Part shown: piece by piece, positions 43,571 through 53,716 of the stretch
How the letters are laid out: each line of letters opens with the position of its first letter
Position numbering within the stretch: the stretch's first letter is position 1
Assembly (NCBI RefSeq): GCF_000378385.1
Contig: NZ_KB899668.1
Span: 174,370 to 238,369, forward strand
Reading direction: 5' to 3'
Origin: Paenibacillus daejeonensis DSM 15491
Lineage (GTDB): Bacteria > Bacillota > Bacilli > Paenibacillales > Paenibacillaceae
DNA: 64,000 bases
Made by a program: the position numbers and the translations under genes
Notes under the pieces: model-generated
Seen by the model: the letters and a program-made list of their open reading frames with translations, nothing else
What the model was told of the DNA's origin: nothing
Databases searched by the model: none

Positions 43571-45324
43571 GAAGGCTCTTGGACGGACGACGATTACTGT
43601 TGACGCATTTCAAGAAGTACGGATGGATTTATGGAGGCGCTTTTATTTTATTGGCTTCCGCTAACGTGATCTTCGCTTTTTTCCCAAGTGTCCTGCAGCG
43701 GTTTGCGGACGCTTATGAAGCGAAGGAGCTAACCAGGCAGGCGATTGTGGACTACAGCTTGTTGTTACTTGGGATCGGCATAGCCTATGGCGTGTTGTTC
43801 GGCTTTGGGCAATATTTGAACCATCGGATGGGCCGGATTTTTGAGTACAATACCAGACAGCGGCTGTTCCGGCACTTTACCCGGCTGAGCGAGCAGTACT
43901 ATTCCAAAAACGGCACGGGTAAATTACTTAGTTATGTGATGAATGATGTGACGAGCGTGAGAGAATCAATTGCTAACGGCGTTAACCAATTGACCAATGC
44001 TTCGGTGCTGCTGGTCTCGGTTGTCGTAATGATGTCGCTGAGCGAACTGCCGCTTCAGCTTGTTTTTGTGTGCGTACTGCCGCTGTTGACCATTCCTTTT
44101 CTGGTCGTGTACTTCGGCCCGCGCATCCGCGACCGCTCCAGACAGGTGCAGGAGTCGCTTGCAGAGATGACGGAGTCAGCGGAGGAGCAATTCGGCGGAA
44201 TCCGGGTGACGAAGACGTTTGCTGTAGAGGACATTGCCGAGCAGCGGTTTGGCGGCACGGTGGAGCACATCAAGGATAATCAGCTCAAATTGGTCAAAAT
44301 GACGTCTGCTTTCCAGGCACTGATTCCTTTCGCCGGAGCCCTCTCATTGGTGGTAGCCATTACCTATGGCGGGTACATGACGATTCAAGGTCAATTGTCG
44401 ATTGGTCACTTTGTCGCCTTAACCTTCTATCTGCGGATGATTATGAATCCATTGCAGCAGATCGGCAATGTGATTAACACCATGCAGCGTGCACGGGCGT
44501 CCCTGGAGCGGTTGAACAATCTGCTTGGGATCAAGCCGGACATTCAGGACCATGAACAAGCGGCGGAGCTGCCGCCGGGGGCCGGCGACGTTAGGATTCA
44601 TAATCTTTCCTTTGCCTATCCGGATTCATGGCAGCCATCGCTGAGCGGGATTGATCTTCAGGTAGCTCAAGGCCACACACTGGGGATTATCGGCAAGACA
44701 GGCAGTGGCAAGACAACCCTGGTCAAGCTGCTGCTGCGAGTATATGACCCACCAGAGGGAAGCGTATTCATCGGTGGCGAAGATATCACCCGACTATCTC
44801 TCGAGAGCCTGCGGACCCAGATTGCCTATGTGCCACAGGATGGTTTCCTGTTCAGTACGACGATTCGCGACAACATCGCTTTCTTCAAGCGTGATATCGC
44901 AGATGACAATGTGGAGCATGCCGCCAAGCTGGCTGAAGTATATGACAATGTCATCGGGTTTGACAAGCGCTTTGAGACGCAGCTGGGCGAGCGGGGGCTG
45001 ACCCTCTCCGGGGGCCAGCGGCAGCGTACCAGCTTGGCGCGTGGCTTAATCAAGGATGCACCGATCCTGATTCTCGACGACAGCGTCAGTGCTGTCGATG
45101 CGATGACGGAGACGAGTATTCTGGGCAATCTCCGGTCGGCCCGCAAGGACAAAACGACCATCATCATTGCTCACCGGATCAGTGCCGTCAAGCATGCTGA
45201 CGAGATTGTTGTCATGGATGAGGGACGCATTATTGAAAGGGGAACGCATCAGGAGCTGATTCGCCAAAGAGGGCATTACGCAGCGCTGTTTGCGATTCAG
45301 GAAGAAGGTGTGTCCCATGGCTAA
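43567..45324 (+). CDS. ABC exporter half-transporter with degenerate ATP site (YfiB-like)
   Basis: About 585 residues from GTG 43567. Six-helix domain beginning near YGWIYGGAFILLASANV, then the ATPase: Walker A GKTGSGKTT near 376, signature LSGGQRQR, and LILDDSVSAVDA with aspartate (D505) in the catalytic glutamate position. The frame is open back to ATG 43423, but that start has no ribosome binding site, precedes the likely promoter and adds 48 residues foreign to the family. GTG 43567 overlaps the stop of a short leader ORF. It should pair with the next protein. It resembles B. subtilis YfiB, but the match to a specific gene is not certain. Confidence 0.85.
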   Translation: MRRLLDGRRLLLTHFKKYGWIYGGAFILLASANVIFAFFPSVLQRFADAYEAKELTRQAIVDYSLLLLGIGIAYGVLFGFGQYLNHRMGRIFEYNTRQRLFRHFTRLSEQYYSKNGTGKLLSYVMNDVTSVRESIANGVNQLTNASVLLVSVVVMMSLSELPLQLVFVCVLPLLTIPFLVVYFGPRIRDRSRQVQESLAEMTESAEEQFGGIRVTKTFAVEDIAEQRFGGTVEHIKDNQLKLVKMTSAFQALIPFAGALSLVVAITYGGYMTIQGQLSIGHFVALTFYLRMIMNPLQQIGNVINTMQRARASLERLNNLLGIKPDIQDHEQAAELPPGAGDVRIHNLSFAYPDSWQPSLSGIDLQVAQGHTLGIIGKTGSGKTTLVKLLLRVYDPPEGSVFIGGEDITRLSLESLRTQIAYVPQDGFLFSTTIRDNIAFFKRDIADDNVEHAAKLAEVYDNVIGFDKRFETQLGERGLTLSGGQRQRTSLARGLIKDAPILILDDSVSAVDAMTETSILGNLRSARKDKTTIIIAHRISAVKHADEIVVMDEGRIIERGTHQELIRQRGHYAALFAIQEEGVSHG

Positions 45325-47140
45325 ACCCGGAGACAATAGACAGGAAGAAGAGATCAACCCGAACTACCAGGTCGACAGTGCAACCCGGCGCAAGGCCTTC
45401 CGGGCCATGCTGGGCTACGCCAAGCCGCAGCGATTGGTTTTCCTGGGCGTCTTCTTCTGTGCGATTCTGGCGATTTCGGCAGATTTACTTCAGCCTTACC
45501 TGGTGAAGGTCGTAATCGATGACAATATGTTAGGGGATCAAGGCGCCGGACGTGTAATCGGATTAGGCTTGATCTATCTTCTACTTGCAGTTATTAGCAT
45601 GATCTTCACCTACCTGCAGGCGAATCTGCTCCAAAGGGCCGGGCAGAGCATTGTAGCCGCGTTGCGCAAAGACTTGTTCAGCCATATTGCCAAGCAGTCG
45701 ATGTCTTTTTTTGACCGCCATGCCATCGGCTCGCTTGTCACGAATGAATCCAGCGATACCGAGACCATCAACCAGTTTTTCACGCAGGTTCTGCTTAGTA
45801 TCGTTCGGGACGGCTTGTCCCTGATTATGATTATCGGTTTCATGTTCCTGCTCGACGTGCAGCTGGCGCTCTATTGTTTGGTGTTGCTGCCGCTCATTGC
45901 CATCATTGCTGTAGCGTTCCGCAAAATGCTGCGCAATTCGTATCAGCGGGCCAGAACGCAGCTGTCACGGACAATTGCCTTTTTGGCAGAAAACCTATCA
46001 GGCATGAGCCTGATCCAGAGCTTTCATCAGGAGAAGGAGCAGGTATCCCGCTTCTCGCAGCGCAACCGCAAGTATTTGAAGGAAAGTCTGCGGGAAGTCA
46101 GAGCGACAGTTATATTCAACCGGTCATTTGATATTCTCGGCAATCTGTCGGTGGCGTTTGTCGTCTACCTGGGCGGCATGGCGGTATTTAATAGTGCGCT
46201 GGAATTTGGTGTTCTCTATGCATTCATCAGCTATATCCGGCAGTTCTTCCAACCAATCAATCAGATCACGCAGCAATGGAATACGCTCCAGTCTACGCTT
46301 GTCTCCGTAGAGCGGCTGTGGCGGATTTTCTCGGTGGAGCCCGAGGTTCGCAATCCGAAGCCGGAACAAGCCAAGGAGCTGGGACTAGAGCGGGTGCGCG
46401 GCCAAGTGGATTTCAACCATATCCGCTTCGCCTACTCGGACGACCGTGATGTATTGCGCGATTTGGAGCTGCATATCAAGCCAGGCGAATTCGTCGGCAT
46501 CGTCGGGACGACCGGAGCAGGCAAGAGCTCGCTGGTCAATCTGCTGGCGCGGTTCTATGATGTCAGGAAGGGCAGCATTCAAATCGACGGGATTGATATC
46601 CGGCAGCTCAAGCTGGAGTCGTTGCACCGGATCGTCGGTTTGGTCCAGCAGGAGCCTTACCTGTATTCGGGTTCCATTATCGATAACGTCCGGCTGTTCG
46701 ACGAGAGCATTGATCGGGATACCGTCATCGAGGCCTGCCGGATGGTCGGAGCAGAGCAGATGATCAAACGGCTCAAGAAAGGGTATGATACCTTGTTGAC
46801 TGAACGGGGCAGCGGTTTGTCGGCAGGCGAGCGGCAGCTGATCTCTTTTGCCCGAATTCTTGTGTACCAGCCACGGATTCTGATACTCGATGAAGCGACA
46901 GCCAACCTCGATTCCCATACCGAACGGTTGATTCAACAGGCGCTCAATGTCGTCTCCGTCGGTCGGACTACACTGGTCATCGCCCATCGACTCTCTACAG
47001 TCCAGCAGGCGGACCGCATCATCGTTATGCGTAGTGGAGGCATCATCGAGCAGGGCTCGCACAAGGAGCTGCTGCAGCAGAACGGTTATTATGCGGACCT
47101 GTATCACCATGCGACACGGGGGACGGCCGCAGGTCAATAA
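45317..47140 (+). CDS. ABC exporter half-transporter with catalytic site (YfiC-like)
   Basis: 607 residues from ATG 45317; the frame opens 27 bases earlier inside the previous gene, but AGAAGGTG fixes this start, which overlaps the previous stop by eight bases. Six helices, then an ATPase domain with Walker A GTTGAGKSS, signature LSAGERQ, catalytic E526 in LILDEATAN and H-loop IAHRLST. With the preceding protein it forms a heterodimeric exporter with one working and one degenerate ATP site, the same asymmetry as the pair at 38-42 kb. Substrate unknown; drug or peptide export is inferred. GGGGCG-ttttga-CGCCCC after the stop may terminate it weakly. Confidence 0.9.
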   Translation: MAKPGDNRQEEEINPNYQVDSATRRKAFRAMLGYAKPQRLVFLGVFFCAILAISADLLQPYLVKVVIDDNMLGDQGAGRVIGLGLIYLLLAVISMIFTYLQANLLQRAGQSIVAALRKDLFSHIAKQSMSFFDRHAIGSLVTNESSDTETINQFFTQVLLSIVRDGLSLIMIIGFMFLLDVQLALYCLVLLPLIAIIAVAFRKMLRNSYQRARTQLSRTIAFLAENLSGMSLIQSFHQEKEQVSRFSQRNRKYLKESLREVRATVIFNRSFDILGNLSVAFVVYLGGMAVFNSALEFGVLYAFISYIRQFFQPINQITQQWNTLQSTLVSVERLWRIFSVEPEVRNPKPEQAKELGLERVRGQVDFNHIRFAYSDDRDVLRDLELHIKPGEFVGIVGTTGAGKSSLVNLLARFYDVRKGSIQIDGIDIRQLKLESLHRIVGLVQQEPYLYSGSIIDNVRLFDESIDRDTVIEACRMVGAEQMIKRLKKGYDTLLTERGSGLSAGERQLISFARILVYQPRILILDEATANLDSHTERLIQQALNVVSVGRTTLVIAHRLSTVQQADRIIVMRSGGIIEQGSHKELLQQNGYYADLYHHATRGTAAGQ

Positions 47141-47390
47141 GGCTAGGAGAGCTTACGAATTCGGCACGGACAGGGGCGTTTTGACGCCCCGCCATCCGGC
47201 TGAAACCGAGGTGGAAAATTTTTTTTGGAAAAGGTGATTAGATCTGTTTAGAGTGGTTAATATAGAGTAGTGAGTTTAACACTTCCTTGGGAAGATGGTG
47301 GTGAACAGAGGAGCTTGCATTGGTCCTCCAGAGAATTATAAGAGGGGAACATATTGTCTTATAATTTGAAAAAACTTCAAAAAACCATGT

Positions 47391-47419
47391 TTGCAATTCG
47401 GATTGGAATATGGTAACAT
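47391..47419 (+). promoter_or_regulatory. Possible promoter of the second cold shock gene
   Basis: TTGCAA (47391-47396), 17-base spacer, TAACAT (47414-47419), giving a leader of about 135 bases, a length typical of cold shock mRNAs. The region 47141-47390 holds nothing I can name. Confidence 0.45.
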
Positions 47420-47452
47420 AGGATCAGTTGATAAAAGTGTAACACCGATTCG

Positions 47453-47499
47453 CATATTGAAAAGGGTTAACATTTTACGATGATACCTTTTTCAATATG
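47453..47499 (+). promoter_or_regulatory. Long hairpin in the cold shock mRNA leader
   Basis: CATATTGAAAAGGG (47453-47466) pairs with CCTTTTTCAATATG (47486-47499) almost completely around a 19-base AT-rich loop. It lies between the likely promoter and the ribosome binding site, where temperature-dependent folding could matter. Confidence 0.6.
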
Positions 47500-47559
47500 T
47501 GAATTTTTGTTGTATCGGCAAAAAATGAACATGTTAATAAACATTTGGAGGTAATAACT

Positions 47560-47760
47560 ATGCAACAAGGTACAGTTAAATGGTTCAACGCAGAGAAAGG
47601 CTTCGGTTTCATCGAAGTTGAAGGCGGAAGCGACGTATTCGTACACTTCTCCGCAATCACTGGCGAAGGTTTCAAAACCCTCGACGAAGGCCAACGCGTT
47701 GAGTTCAACGTAGTTCAAGGCAACCGTGGTCCACAAGCTGAGAACGTTGTAAAACTGTAA
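47560..47760 (+). CDS. Cold shock protein (CspA/CspB family), second copy
   Basis: A 66-residue cold shock domain, [20 protein letters not shown] at the start, with RNP1 KGFGFIE and RNP2 VFVHFSAI intact. It differs from the copy at 14741 at many positions but has the same length and fold. The frame reaches back to TTG 47545, yet the GGAGG at 47547-47551 shows that ATG 47560 is the start. Long structured leader upstream, terminator downstream. It acts as an RNA chaperone in the cytoplasm. Confidence 0.95.
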   Translation: MQQGTVKWFNAEKGFGFIEVEGGSDVFVHFSAITGEGFKTLDEGQRVEFNVVQGNRGPQAENVVKL

Positions 47761-47774
47761 TAATTGCTCAGACA

Positions 47775-47805
47775 AAGCTCCTGACCCTTTGGGTTAGGGG
47801 CTTTT
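47775..47805 (+). terminator. Terminator of the second cold shock gene
   Basis: AAGCTCCTGACCC and GGGTTAGGGGCTT pair across TTT, then TTTC. The following 47806-47960 has no recognisable feature. Confidence 0.8.
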
Positions 47806-47960
47806 CTTTGCGTTCAGAGGATTTCTTCATCCAATTAACCGGATTGAACTGCGCGCGATCAGGGTAGAGTTTAATACAAACCGGATGAGGGACATTTCCG
47901 TCCTACAGGAAGGGGCACCAATATTATGTCCGGTGTCCAGCATTAGGTGTCAAGCGGTCA

Positions 47961-48008
47961 TTGCCAGCCGTTTCTAAACATTGTATAATACTATGGGAAC
48001 ACATATTC
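47961..48008 (+). promoter_or_regulatory. uvrB promoter with LexA-type SOS box
   Basis: TTGCCA (47961-47966), 17-base spacer, TATAAT (47984-47989). GAACACATATTC (47997-48008) follows, one base off the GAAC-N4-GTTC core of the B. subtilis LexA (DinR) box, and covers the likely transcription start. Confidence 0.65.
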
Positions 48009-48102
48009 TTATGAAATTTGCTTTCGTCTACCCATGATAGAATGGGGTAACAATAGATAATAGAAGAGACAGGTCAGGGCAGACCCCGGAAAGGAGAGCG
48101 CT

Positions 48103-50100
48103 ATGAGTCAATTGGAGATTAAGGCCAAGCCGTTCGAGCTCATATCCGACTATAAGCCGCAGGGGGATCAGCCGGAGGCGATTCGCCAGCTGGTGGAGGG
48201 CCTGGAGGCAGGCAAGCGGCATCAGACCTTGCTGGGAGCAACAGGTACTGGCAAGACGTACACGATCGCCAATACGATTGCCAAGGTGAACCGGCCCACG
48301 CTGGTCATCGCCCACAACAAGACGCTGGCAGCTCAGCTGTGCAGCGAATTCCAGCAATTTTTCCCCAACAATGCGGTTTCCTACTTTGTCAGCTACTACG
48401 ATTACTACCAGCCGGAAGCGTACATTCCATCCTCGGACACCTACATCGAGAAAGACTCCAGCATCAACGACGAAATCGACAAGCTCCGCCACTCGGCGAC
48501 GAGCTCTTTGTTCGAGCGCCGCGATGTCATCATCGTCGCGAGTGTATCGTGTATCTACGGTCTCGGTTCGCCGATGGAGTACAAGAATCTGGTTCTCTCG
48601 CTGCGGGTAGGGATGGAGCGTTCGCGCAACGAAATTCTGCATAAGCTGGTCGATATTCAGTATCAGCGCAACGATATCAACTTCGTGCGCGGTACGTTCC
48701 GCGTACGCGGCGATGTCATCGAGATCTTCCCGGTTGCCAACAATGAGCGGGCCATCCGTGTCGAGCTGTTCGGCGATGAGATTGAACGGATTACCGAGAT
48801 TGACGTACTGACCGGTGAGATTATCGGGACTCGCGACCATGTTGCGATCTTCCCGGCTTCTCACTTCGTAACCCATGAGGACACGATGAAGCGGGCAATC
48901 GTCAATATTGAGCGGGAGCTGGAGGAACGACTGGAGGAGCTGCGGAGCGAGAACAAGCTGCTCGAAGCCCAGCGGCTGGAGCAGCGAACTCGCTACGACA
49001 TCGAGATGATGCAAGAGATGGGCTTCTGCTCGGGAATTGAGAATTATTCGGGCCCACTGACATTCAGGGAGCGCGGGGCGACCCCATACACGCTAATGGA
49101 TTTCTTCCCTGAAGATATGCTGATTGTAGTGGATGAGTCGCATGTGACGCTTCCGCAGATCCGCGCGATGTATAACGGTGACAGGGCCCGCAAGGAAGTG
49201 CTGGTTAACCATGGCTTCCGTTTGCCGTCGGCGATGGACAACCGGCCGCTGCGCTTTGAAGAGTTCGAGCAGAAGAGCACGCAGCTGGTCTATGTCTCGG
49301 CGACACCGGGACCTTACGAGCTGGAGCATAGCCCCGAAATGGTGCAGCAGATCATCCGTCCGACAGGGCTGCTGGATCCCATTATCGAGCTGCGTCCAAC
49401 AAAGGGGCAGATTGATGATCTGCTCGGCGAGATCCGGGATCGCATCGCCAAGGACGAGCGGGTGCTCGTGACGACGCTCACCAAGAAGATGGCGGAGGAT
49501 CTGACGGATTATTTGAAGGAAGTTGGAATCAAGGTCCGCTATCTCCACTCGGACATCAAGACGCTGGAGCGGATGGCGATCCTGAGGGACCTGCGCCTCG
49601 GTACGTTCCATGTACTGGTCGGCATTAACTTGCTGCGGGAAGGTCTTGATCTGCCGGAAGTCTCGCTGGTTGCGATTCTTGACGCTGATAAGGAAGGCTT
49701 CCTGCGCTCGGAACGGTCACTGATTCAGACGATCGGCCGGGCAGCGCGTAACAGCGAAGGCCGGGTTATCCTGTATGGTGACAAGGTCACAGATTCAATG
49801 GATAAGGCCATCTCCGAGACGGAACGCCGCCGTGCGATTCAGATTGCCTATAATGAGAAGCATGGCGTCACGCCTACTACGATTCGCAAGCGGGTTGCCG
49901 AGGTGATTGAGGCGACCAAGGCTGCCGAACAGAAGGCAGAGTACCTGACAGGCGACAAGGTAGGCAAGCTGTCCAAGCGCGACCGTCAGGCAGTGATTCA
50001 GCGCCTGGAGGACGAGATGAAAACCGCCGCGAAGAATTTGCAGTTCGAGCGGGCGGCCGAGCTGCGTGATGCATTGCTGGAGCTCAAGGCCGAAGGATAA
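48103..50100 (+). CDS. uvrB: Excinuclease ABC subunit B
   Basis: A 665-residue helicase-like DNA damage verifier. Walker [14 protein letters not shown] (about 46-58), the beta-hairpin with [20 protein letters not shown] that inserts between DNA strands, helicase motifs including DESHVTLPQ and IGRAARN, and a C-terminal UVR motif ([19 protein letters not shown]) that binds UvrC. UvrA loads UvrB at lesions; UvrC then cuts both sides. Start follows GAAAGGAGAG. Probably SOS-induced through the upstream LexA-type box and co-transcribed with uvrA, which starts 37 bases later. Confidence 0.98.
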   Translation: MSQLEIKAKPFELISDYKPQGDQPEAIRQLVEGLEAGKRHQTLLGATGTGKTYTIANTIAKVNRPTLVIAHNKTLAAQLCSEFQQFFPNNAVSYFVSYYDYYQPEAYIPSSDTYIEKDSSINDEIDKLRHSATSSLFERRDVIIVASVSCIYGLGSPMEYKNLVLSLRVGMERSRNEILHKLVDIQYQRNDINFVRGTFRVRGDVIEIFPVANNERAIRVELFGDEIERITEIDVLTGEIIGTRDHVAIFPASHFVTHEDTMKRAIVNIERELEERLEELRSENKLLEAQRLEQRTRYDIEMMQEMGFCSGIENYSGPLTFRERGATPYTLMDFFPEDMLIVVDESHVTLPQIRAMYNGDRARKEVLVNHGFRLPSAMDNRPLRFEEFEQKSTQLVYVSATPGPYELEHSPEMVQQIIRPTGLLDPIIELRPTKGQIDDLLGEIRDRIAKDERVLVTTLTKKMAEDLTDYLKEVGIKVRYLHSDIKTLERMAILRDLRLGTFHVLVGINLLREGLDLPEVSLVAILDADKEGFLRSERSLIQTIGRAARNSEGRVILYGDKVTDSMDKAISETERRRAIQIAYNEKHGVTPTTIRKRVAEVIEATKAAEQKAEYLTGDKVGKLSKRDRQAVIQRLEDEMKTAAKNLQFERAAELRDALLELKAEG

Positions 50101-50136
50101 TGTACAGGGCTGGACAGGAACAGGGAGGGAATACGT

Positions 50137-53025
50137 GTGGCTATCGACCGTATAGAAATCAAGGGCGCCCGCGCCCATAATCTTAAAAATGTAGATGTCG
50201 TCATCCCCCGGGACAAGTTCGTCGTCCTGACGGGGCTGAGCGGCTCCGGCAAATCATCGCTGGCCTTCGATACGATCTATGCAGAGGGTCAACGCCGCTA
50301 TGTCGAATCGCTGTCAGCTTACGCACGCCAGTTTCTCGGTCAGATGGAGAAACCGGACGTAGACTCTATTGAAGGATTGTCTCCGGCGATATCCATTGAC
50401 CAGAAGACAACCAGCCGTAACCCGCGTTCAACGGTGGGTACAGTAACGGAGATCTATGACTATCTGCGCTTGCTGTACGCACGGATCGGCAAGCCGCATT
50501 GTCCGACCCATGGTACGCCGATCAGCTCTCAGACGGTTGAACAGATGGTGGACCGGATTATGGAATACCCCGAGCGCACGCGTCTGCAGATTCTGGCGCC
50601 GCTCGTGACAGGACGCAAGGGCGAGCACAGCAAGCTGCTGGCCGATGTACAAAAGCAAGGCTTCGTCCGGGTCCGCGTGGATGGCGAACTGCGTGATTTA
50701 AGCGAAGAAATCACGCTGGAGAAGAATAAGAAGCATACGATCGAACTGGTCGTTGACCGGATCGTCGTCAAGGATGATGTGCAGACGCGGCTCGCGGATT
50801 CACTAGAGACGGCGTTGAAGATTGCCGAGGGCAAAGTTCTGGTGGACGTGATGGGGCAGGAAGAGCTGCTCTTCAGCTCCAGTCTGGCCTGTCCGGAGTG
50901 CGGATTCAGTATTGATGAGCTGTCACCGCGGATGTTCTCCTTCAATAGTCCATTCGGAGCTTGTCCGGATTGCGACGGCTTGGGGTCCAAGATGATTGTT
51001 GACCCCGATCTGCTCGTGCCGAATCCGGACAAGTCGATTGAAGAGGGAGCTTTTGAGGCCTGGGCCGGCAGTACCTCCAACTATTATCCGCAATTCCTGA
51101 AGTCGGTGTGCAAGCATTATGGGATTCCTCTCGACAAGCCGGTCAGTGAGCTGCCACCCGAGATGTTGAAGAAGTTGCTCTACGGCACTGGTGGCGAGCG
51201 GGTCAAATTCCGCTACCAGAATGATTTTGGCCATTCCAAAGAGGCATACGTGCCCTTCGAGGGCATCGTGCACAATCTGGAGCGCCGTTATCGCGACACC
51301 GCATCGGATGGCATTCGTGAGTATATTGAAGGGTATATGAGCGCCAAGCCTTGTGGAACCTGCAAAGGCGATCGTCTGCGCAAGGAAACGCTGGCTGTAA
51401 CTGTCGGAAGTCGCAACATTGCCTACGTGACGTCTCTATCGATTGGTGATGCGCAGCGCTTCTTCCAGGGACTTGAGCTCAGTGAGAAAGACCAGACGAT
51501 TGCCAACCTGATCTTCAAGGAAATTAACAGCCGTCTCGGCTTTCTCGTCAATGTTGGCCTGGAGTATCTGACCATGAGCCGGGCAGCTGGTACGCTCTCG
51601 GGCGGCGAGGCGCAGCGGATTCGGTTGGCTACCCAGATCGGCTCCAGTCTGATGGGCGTCCTCTATATTCTGGATGAGCCTAGTATCGGCTTGCACCAGC
51701 GGGATAATGATCGTCTGATCCGGACGCTGGAGCATATGCGTAATCTCGGCAATACCTTGATTGTCGTCGAGCATGATGAAGATACGATGATGGCATGCGA
51801 TTATATCATCGATATCGGACCTGGGGCGGGTATTCATGGCGGTCAGGTAGTCGCTGAAGGAACGCCGCAGGAGATAATGGAGAATGAGAAGTCACTGACC
51901 GGACAGTATCTGAGCGGACGCAAGTTCATTCCGGTGCCGCTGCAACGCCGCCCCACCGATGAGCGGTGGCTGGAGATTCGGGGAGCCAAGGAGAACAACC
52001 TCCGCAACCTGAATGCGAAGATTCCGCTCGGCGTGTTCACGGCGGTGACCGGGGTCTCGGGTTCTGGTAAGTCGACATTGATCAACGAAATTCTCTACAA
52101 GACACTGGCTCGTGACCTGAACAAAGCCAAGGCAAGACCGGGCGAGCACAAGGAGCTCCGCGGACTGGAGCACCTGGATAAGGTCATCGATATCGACCAA
52201 TCGCCAATCGGCCGCACGCCGCGCTCCAATCCGGCCACGTATACCGGCGTTTTCGATGATATTCGTGATGTCTATGCCGCCACTAATGAATCCAAGGTTC
52301 GCGGCTACAAGAAAGGGCGCTTCAGCTTTAATGTCAAGGGCGGACGTTGTGAAGCCTGCCGGGGAGACGGCATCATCAAGATTGAGATGCACTTCCTGCC
52401 AGATGTCTACGTGCCCTGCGAGGTTTGCAAAGGCAAGCGGTACAATCGGGAAACGCTGGAGATCAAATATAAAAGCCTCAGTATTGCCGATGTGCTGGAG
52501 CTGACGATCGAGGATGCGGTTGAGTTCTTCAAGAACATTCCGCGCATTCATCGCAAGATGCTCTCGCTCTTCGATGTCGGGTTGGGCTACATGAAGCTGG
52601 GTCAGCCTGCAACAACACTGTCGGGCGGCGAGGCGCAGCGGGTCAAGCTGGCATCCGAGCTATATCGCCGCAGCACGGGCAAGACGCTGTACATTCTGGA
52701 TGAGCCAACGACCGGCCTGCATGTCGATGATATCGACCGGTTGTTGATCGTGCTCCATCGCCTGGTCGATGCCGGCGAATCAGTGCTCGTCATCGAGCAT
52801 AATCTGGATGTTATCAAAACAGCCGATTATCTGGTCGATTTGGGGCCGGAGGGCGGCAGTGGCGGCGGTACTATCGTGGCCACCGGAACGCCAGAGAGCG
52901 TTGTGAATGTTGAAGCTTCTTATACCGGCCGATACCTCAAGCCGGTACTGGAGCGGGATCGTAAACGAACAGAAGAACGGATGGAGTTGGCCGATGGCGT
53001 AGCTGCCGGACTAGCATCCGAATAA
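50137..53025 (+). CDS. uvrA: Excinuclease ABC subunit A
   Basis: A 962-residue damage-sensing ATPase with two ABC modules. First Walker [14 protein letters not shown] near residue 32, second [13 protein letters not shown] near 640; both signature motifs LSGGEAQR are present. Zinc modules: CPECG...CPDC around 253-283 and the damage-contacting CEACRGDG...CEVCKGKRY around 738-770. Complete in length. Start is GTG 50137 after GGGAGGGAA. UvrA scans DNA as a dimer and loads UvrB. A strong stem follows the stop. Nothing unusual in the gene itself. Confidence 0.98.
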   Translation: MAIDRIEIKGARAHNLKNVDVVIPRDKFVVLTGLSGSGKSSLAFDTIYAEGQRRYVESLSAYARQFLGQMEKPDVDSIEGLSPAISIDQKTTSRNPRSTVGTVTEIYDYLRLLYARIGKPHCPTHGTPISSQTVEQMVDRIMEYPERTRLQILAPLVTGRKGEHSKLLADVQKQGFVRVRVDGELRDLSEEITLEKNKKHTIELVVDRIVVKDDVQTRLADSLETALKIAEGKVLVDVMGQEELLFSSSLACPECGFSIDELSPRMFSFNSPFGACPDCDGLGSKMIVDPDLLVPNPDKSIEEGAFEAWAGSTSNYYPQFLKSVCKHYGIPLDKPVSELPPEMLKKLLYGTGGERVKFRYQNDFGHSKEAYVPFEGIVHNLERRYRDTASDGIREYIEGYMSAKPCGTCKGDRLRKETLAVTVGSRNIAYVTSLSIGDAQRFFQGLELSEKDQTIANLIFKEINSRLGFLVNVGLEYLTMSRAAGTLSGGEAQRIRLATQIGSSLMGVLYILDEPSIGLHQRDNDRLIRTLEHMRNLGNTLIVVEHDEDTMMACDYIIDIGPGAGIHGGQVVAEGTPQEIMENEKSLTGQYLSGRKFIPVPLQRRPTDERWLEIRGAKENNLRNLNAKIPLGVFTAVTGVSGSGKSTLINEILYKTLARDLNKAKARPGEHKELRGLEHLDKVIDIDQSPIGRTPRSNPATYTGVFDDIRDVYAATNESKVRGYKKGRFSFNVKGGRCEACRGDGIIKIEMHFLPDVYVPCEVCKGKRYNRETLEIKYKSLSIADVLELTIEDAVEFFKNIPRIHRKMLSLFDVGLGYMKLGQPATTLSGGEAQRVKLASELYRRSTGKTLYILDEPTTGLHVDDIDRLLIVLHRLVDAGESVLVIEHNLDVIKTADYLVDLGPEGGSGGGTIVATGTPESVVNVEASYTGRYLKPVLERDRKRTEERMELADGVAAGLASE

Positions 53026-53033
53026 CTATCATC

Positions 53034-53081
53034 ATCTCCCCCTGCCCGCGCGAGAAACGGAGTGCGGCTGGGGGAGATCTT
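53034..53081 (+). terminator. Hairpin after uvrA
   Basis: ATCTCCCCCTGCC pairs with GGCTGGGGGAGAT across a 20-base loop; only CTTGTG follows, so termination strength is uncertain. The gap 53082-53286 shows no further feature except the next ribosome binding site. Confidence 0.6.
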
Positions 53082-53286
53082 GTGTGAACTTCATAATGCG
53101 GCATCCGGATGGAAATGCTAATTTTGGAGACAGGCGTTCAGATCCGGCAGGTCCAGTTCAAGCTGGCTAGGATATGGACAAATGGTGACAATGTTGTTAC
53201 ACCTGCCATTTCATACTTGCAAGTGGCGATGGGAACAGCTAACATAGATTAATATAGGTTACGTGCGATAAAAAGGAGGGCCCCTC

Positions 53287-53502
53287 ATGTTTTTGGCTGC
53301 AGAGGAAACTACAACGGTAACAACTTCCGGCTTTGATCCATTTGACGTCTTTATGCTCGCATTCACGGTGCTTATCTTTATTGGCTTCGTTCGGTTGTTG
53401 ATGCATCGTCCCCGGAAGAACTGGTTCGCTATCGGGTTTGCCGGCGTATCATTGCTGCTGTTCCTGGTGATCGACGCCATTATGATCTTCAAGATTTGGT
53501 AA
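53287..53502 (+). CDS. Small two-helix membrane protein
   Basis: 71 residues with two hydrophobic helices (about 22-38 VFMLAFTVLIFIGFVRLL and 47-69 FAIGFAGVSLLLFLVIDAIM) joined by a basic loop (MHRPRKNW). The start has AAAGGAGGG nine bases upstream, so it is likely expressed. It resembles small DUF2759-type proteins of Bacillales in size and layout, but that link is tentative. Function unknown. It stands between uvrA and the transposon; a GGACGG-caga-CCGTCC hairpin follows at about 53549-53564. Confidence 0.7.
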   Translation: MFLAAEETTTVTTSGFDPFDVFMLAFTVLIFIGFVRLLMHRPRKNWFAIGFAGVSLLLFLVIDAIMIFKIW

Positions 53503-53658
53503 TTGGCTTAAGTTAGTTCGTCATCGATACATCTCTGCGGCGGCAAGGACGGCAGACCGTCCGGCATCAGGGGTGTATTTTTTTATCAGTAATGCCGAGA
53601 ATACTCCCGTCTTCTAAAAAGCGGGGGATGAATCGGTGCTTTTTGTTGTGTTCGATCA

Positions 53659-53677
53659 CGAACATATGTGCTATAAT
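53659..53677 (+). promoter_or_regulatory. tnpB promoter with overlapping SOS box
   Basis: CGAACATATGTGCT (53659-53672) matches the B. subtilis LexA consensus CGAACATATGTTCG at 12 of 14 positions and runs into an extended -10 (TGC-TATAAT, 53669-53677). The start codon is 40 bases on. Confidence 0.6.
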
Positions 53678-53716
53678 TGAGGCATTGACCTTGTGGTAGA
53701 GGTGGGATGTCCGACT

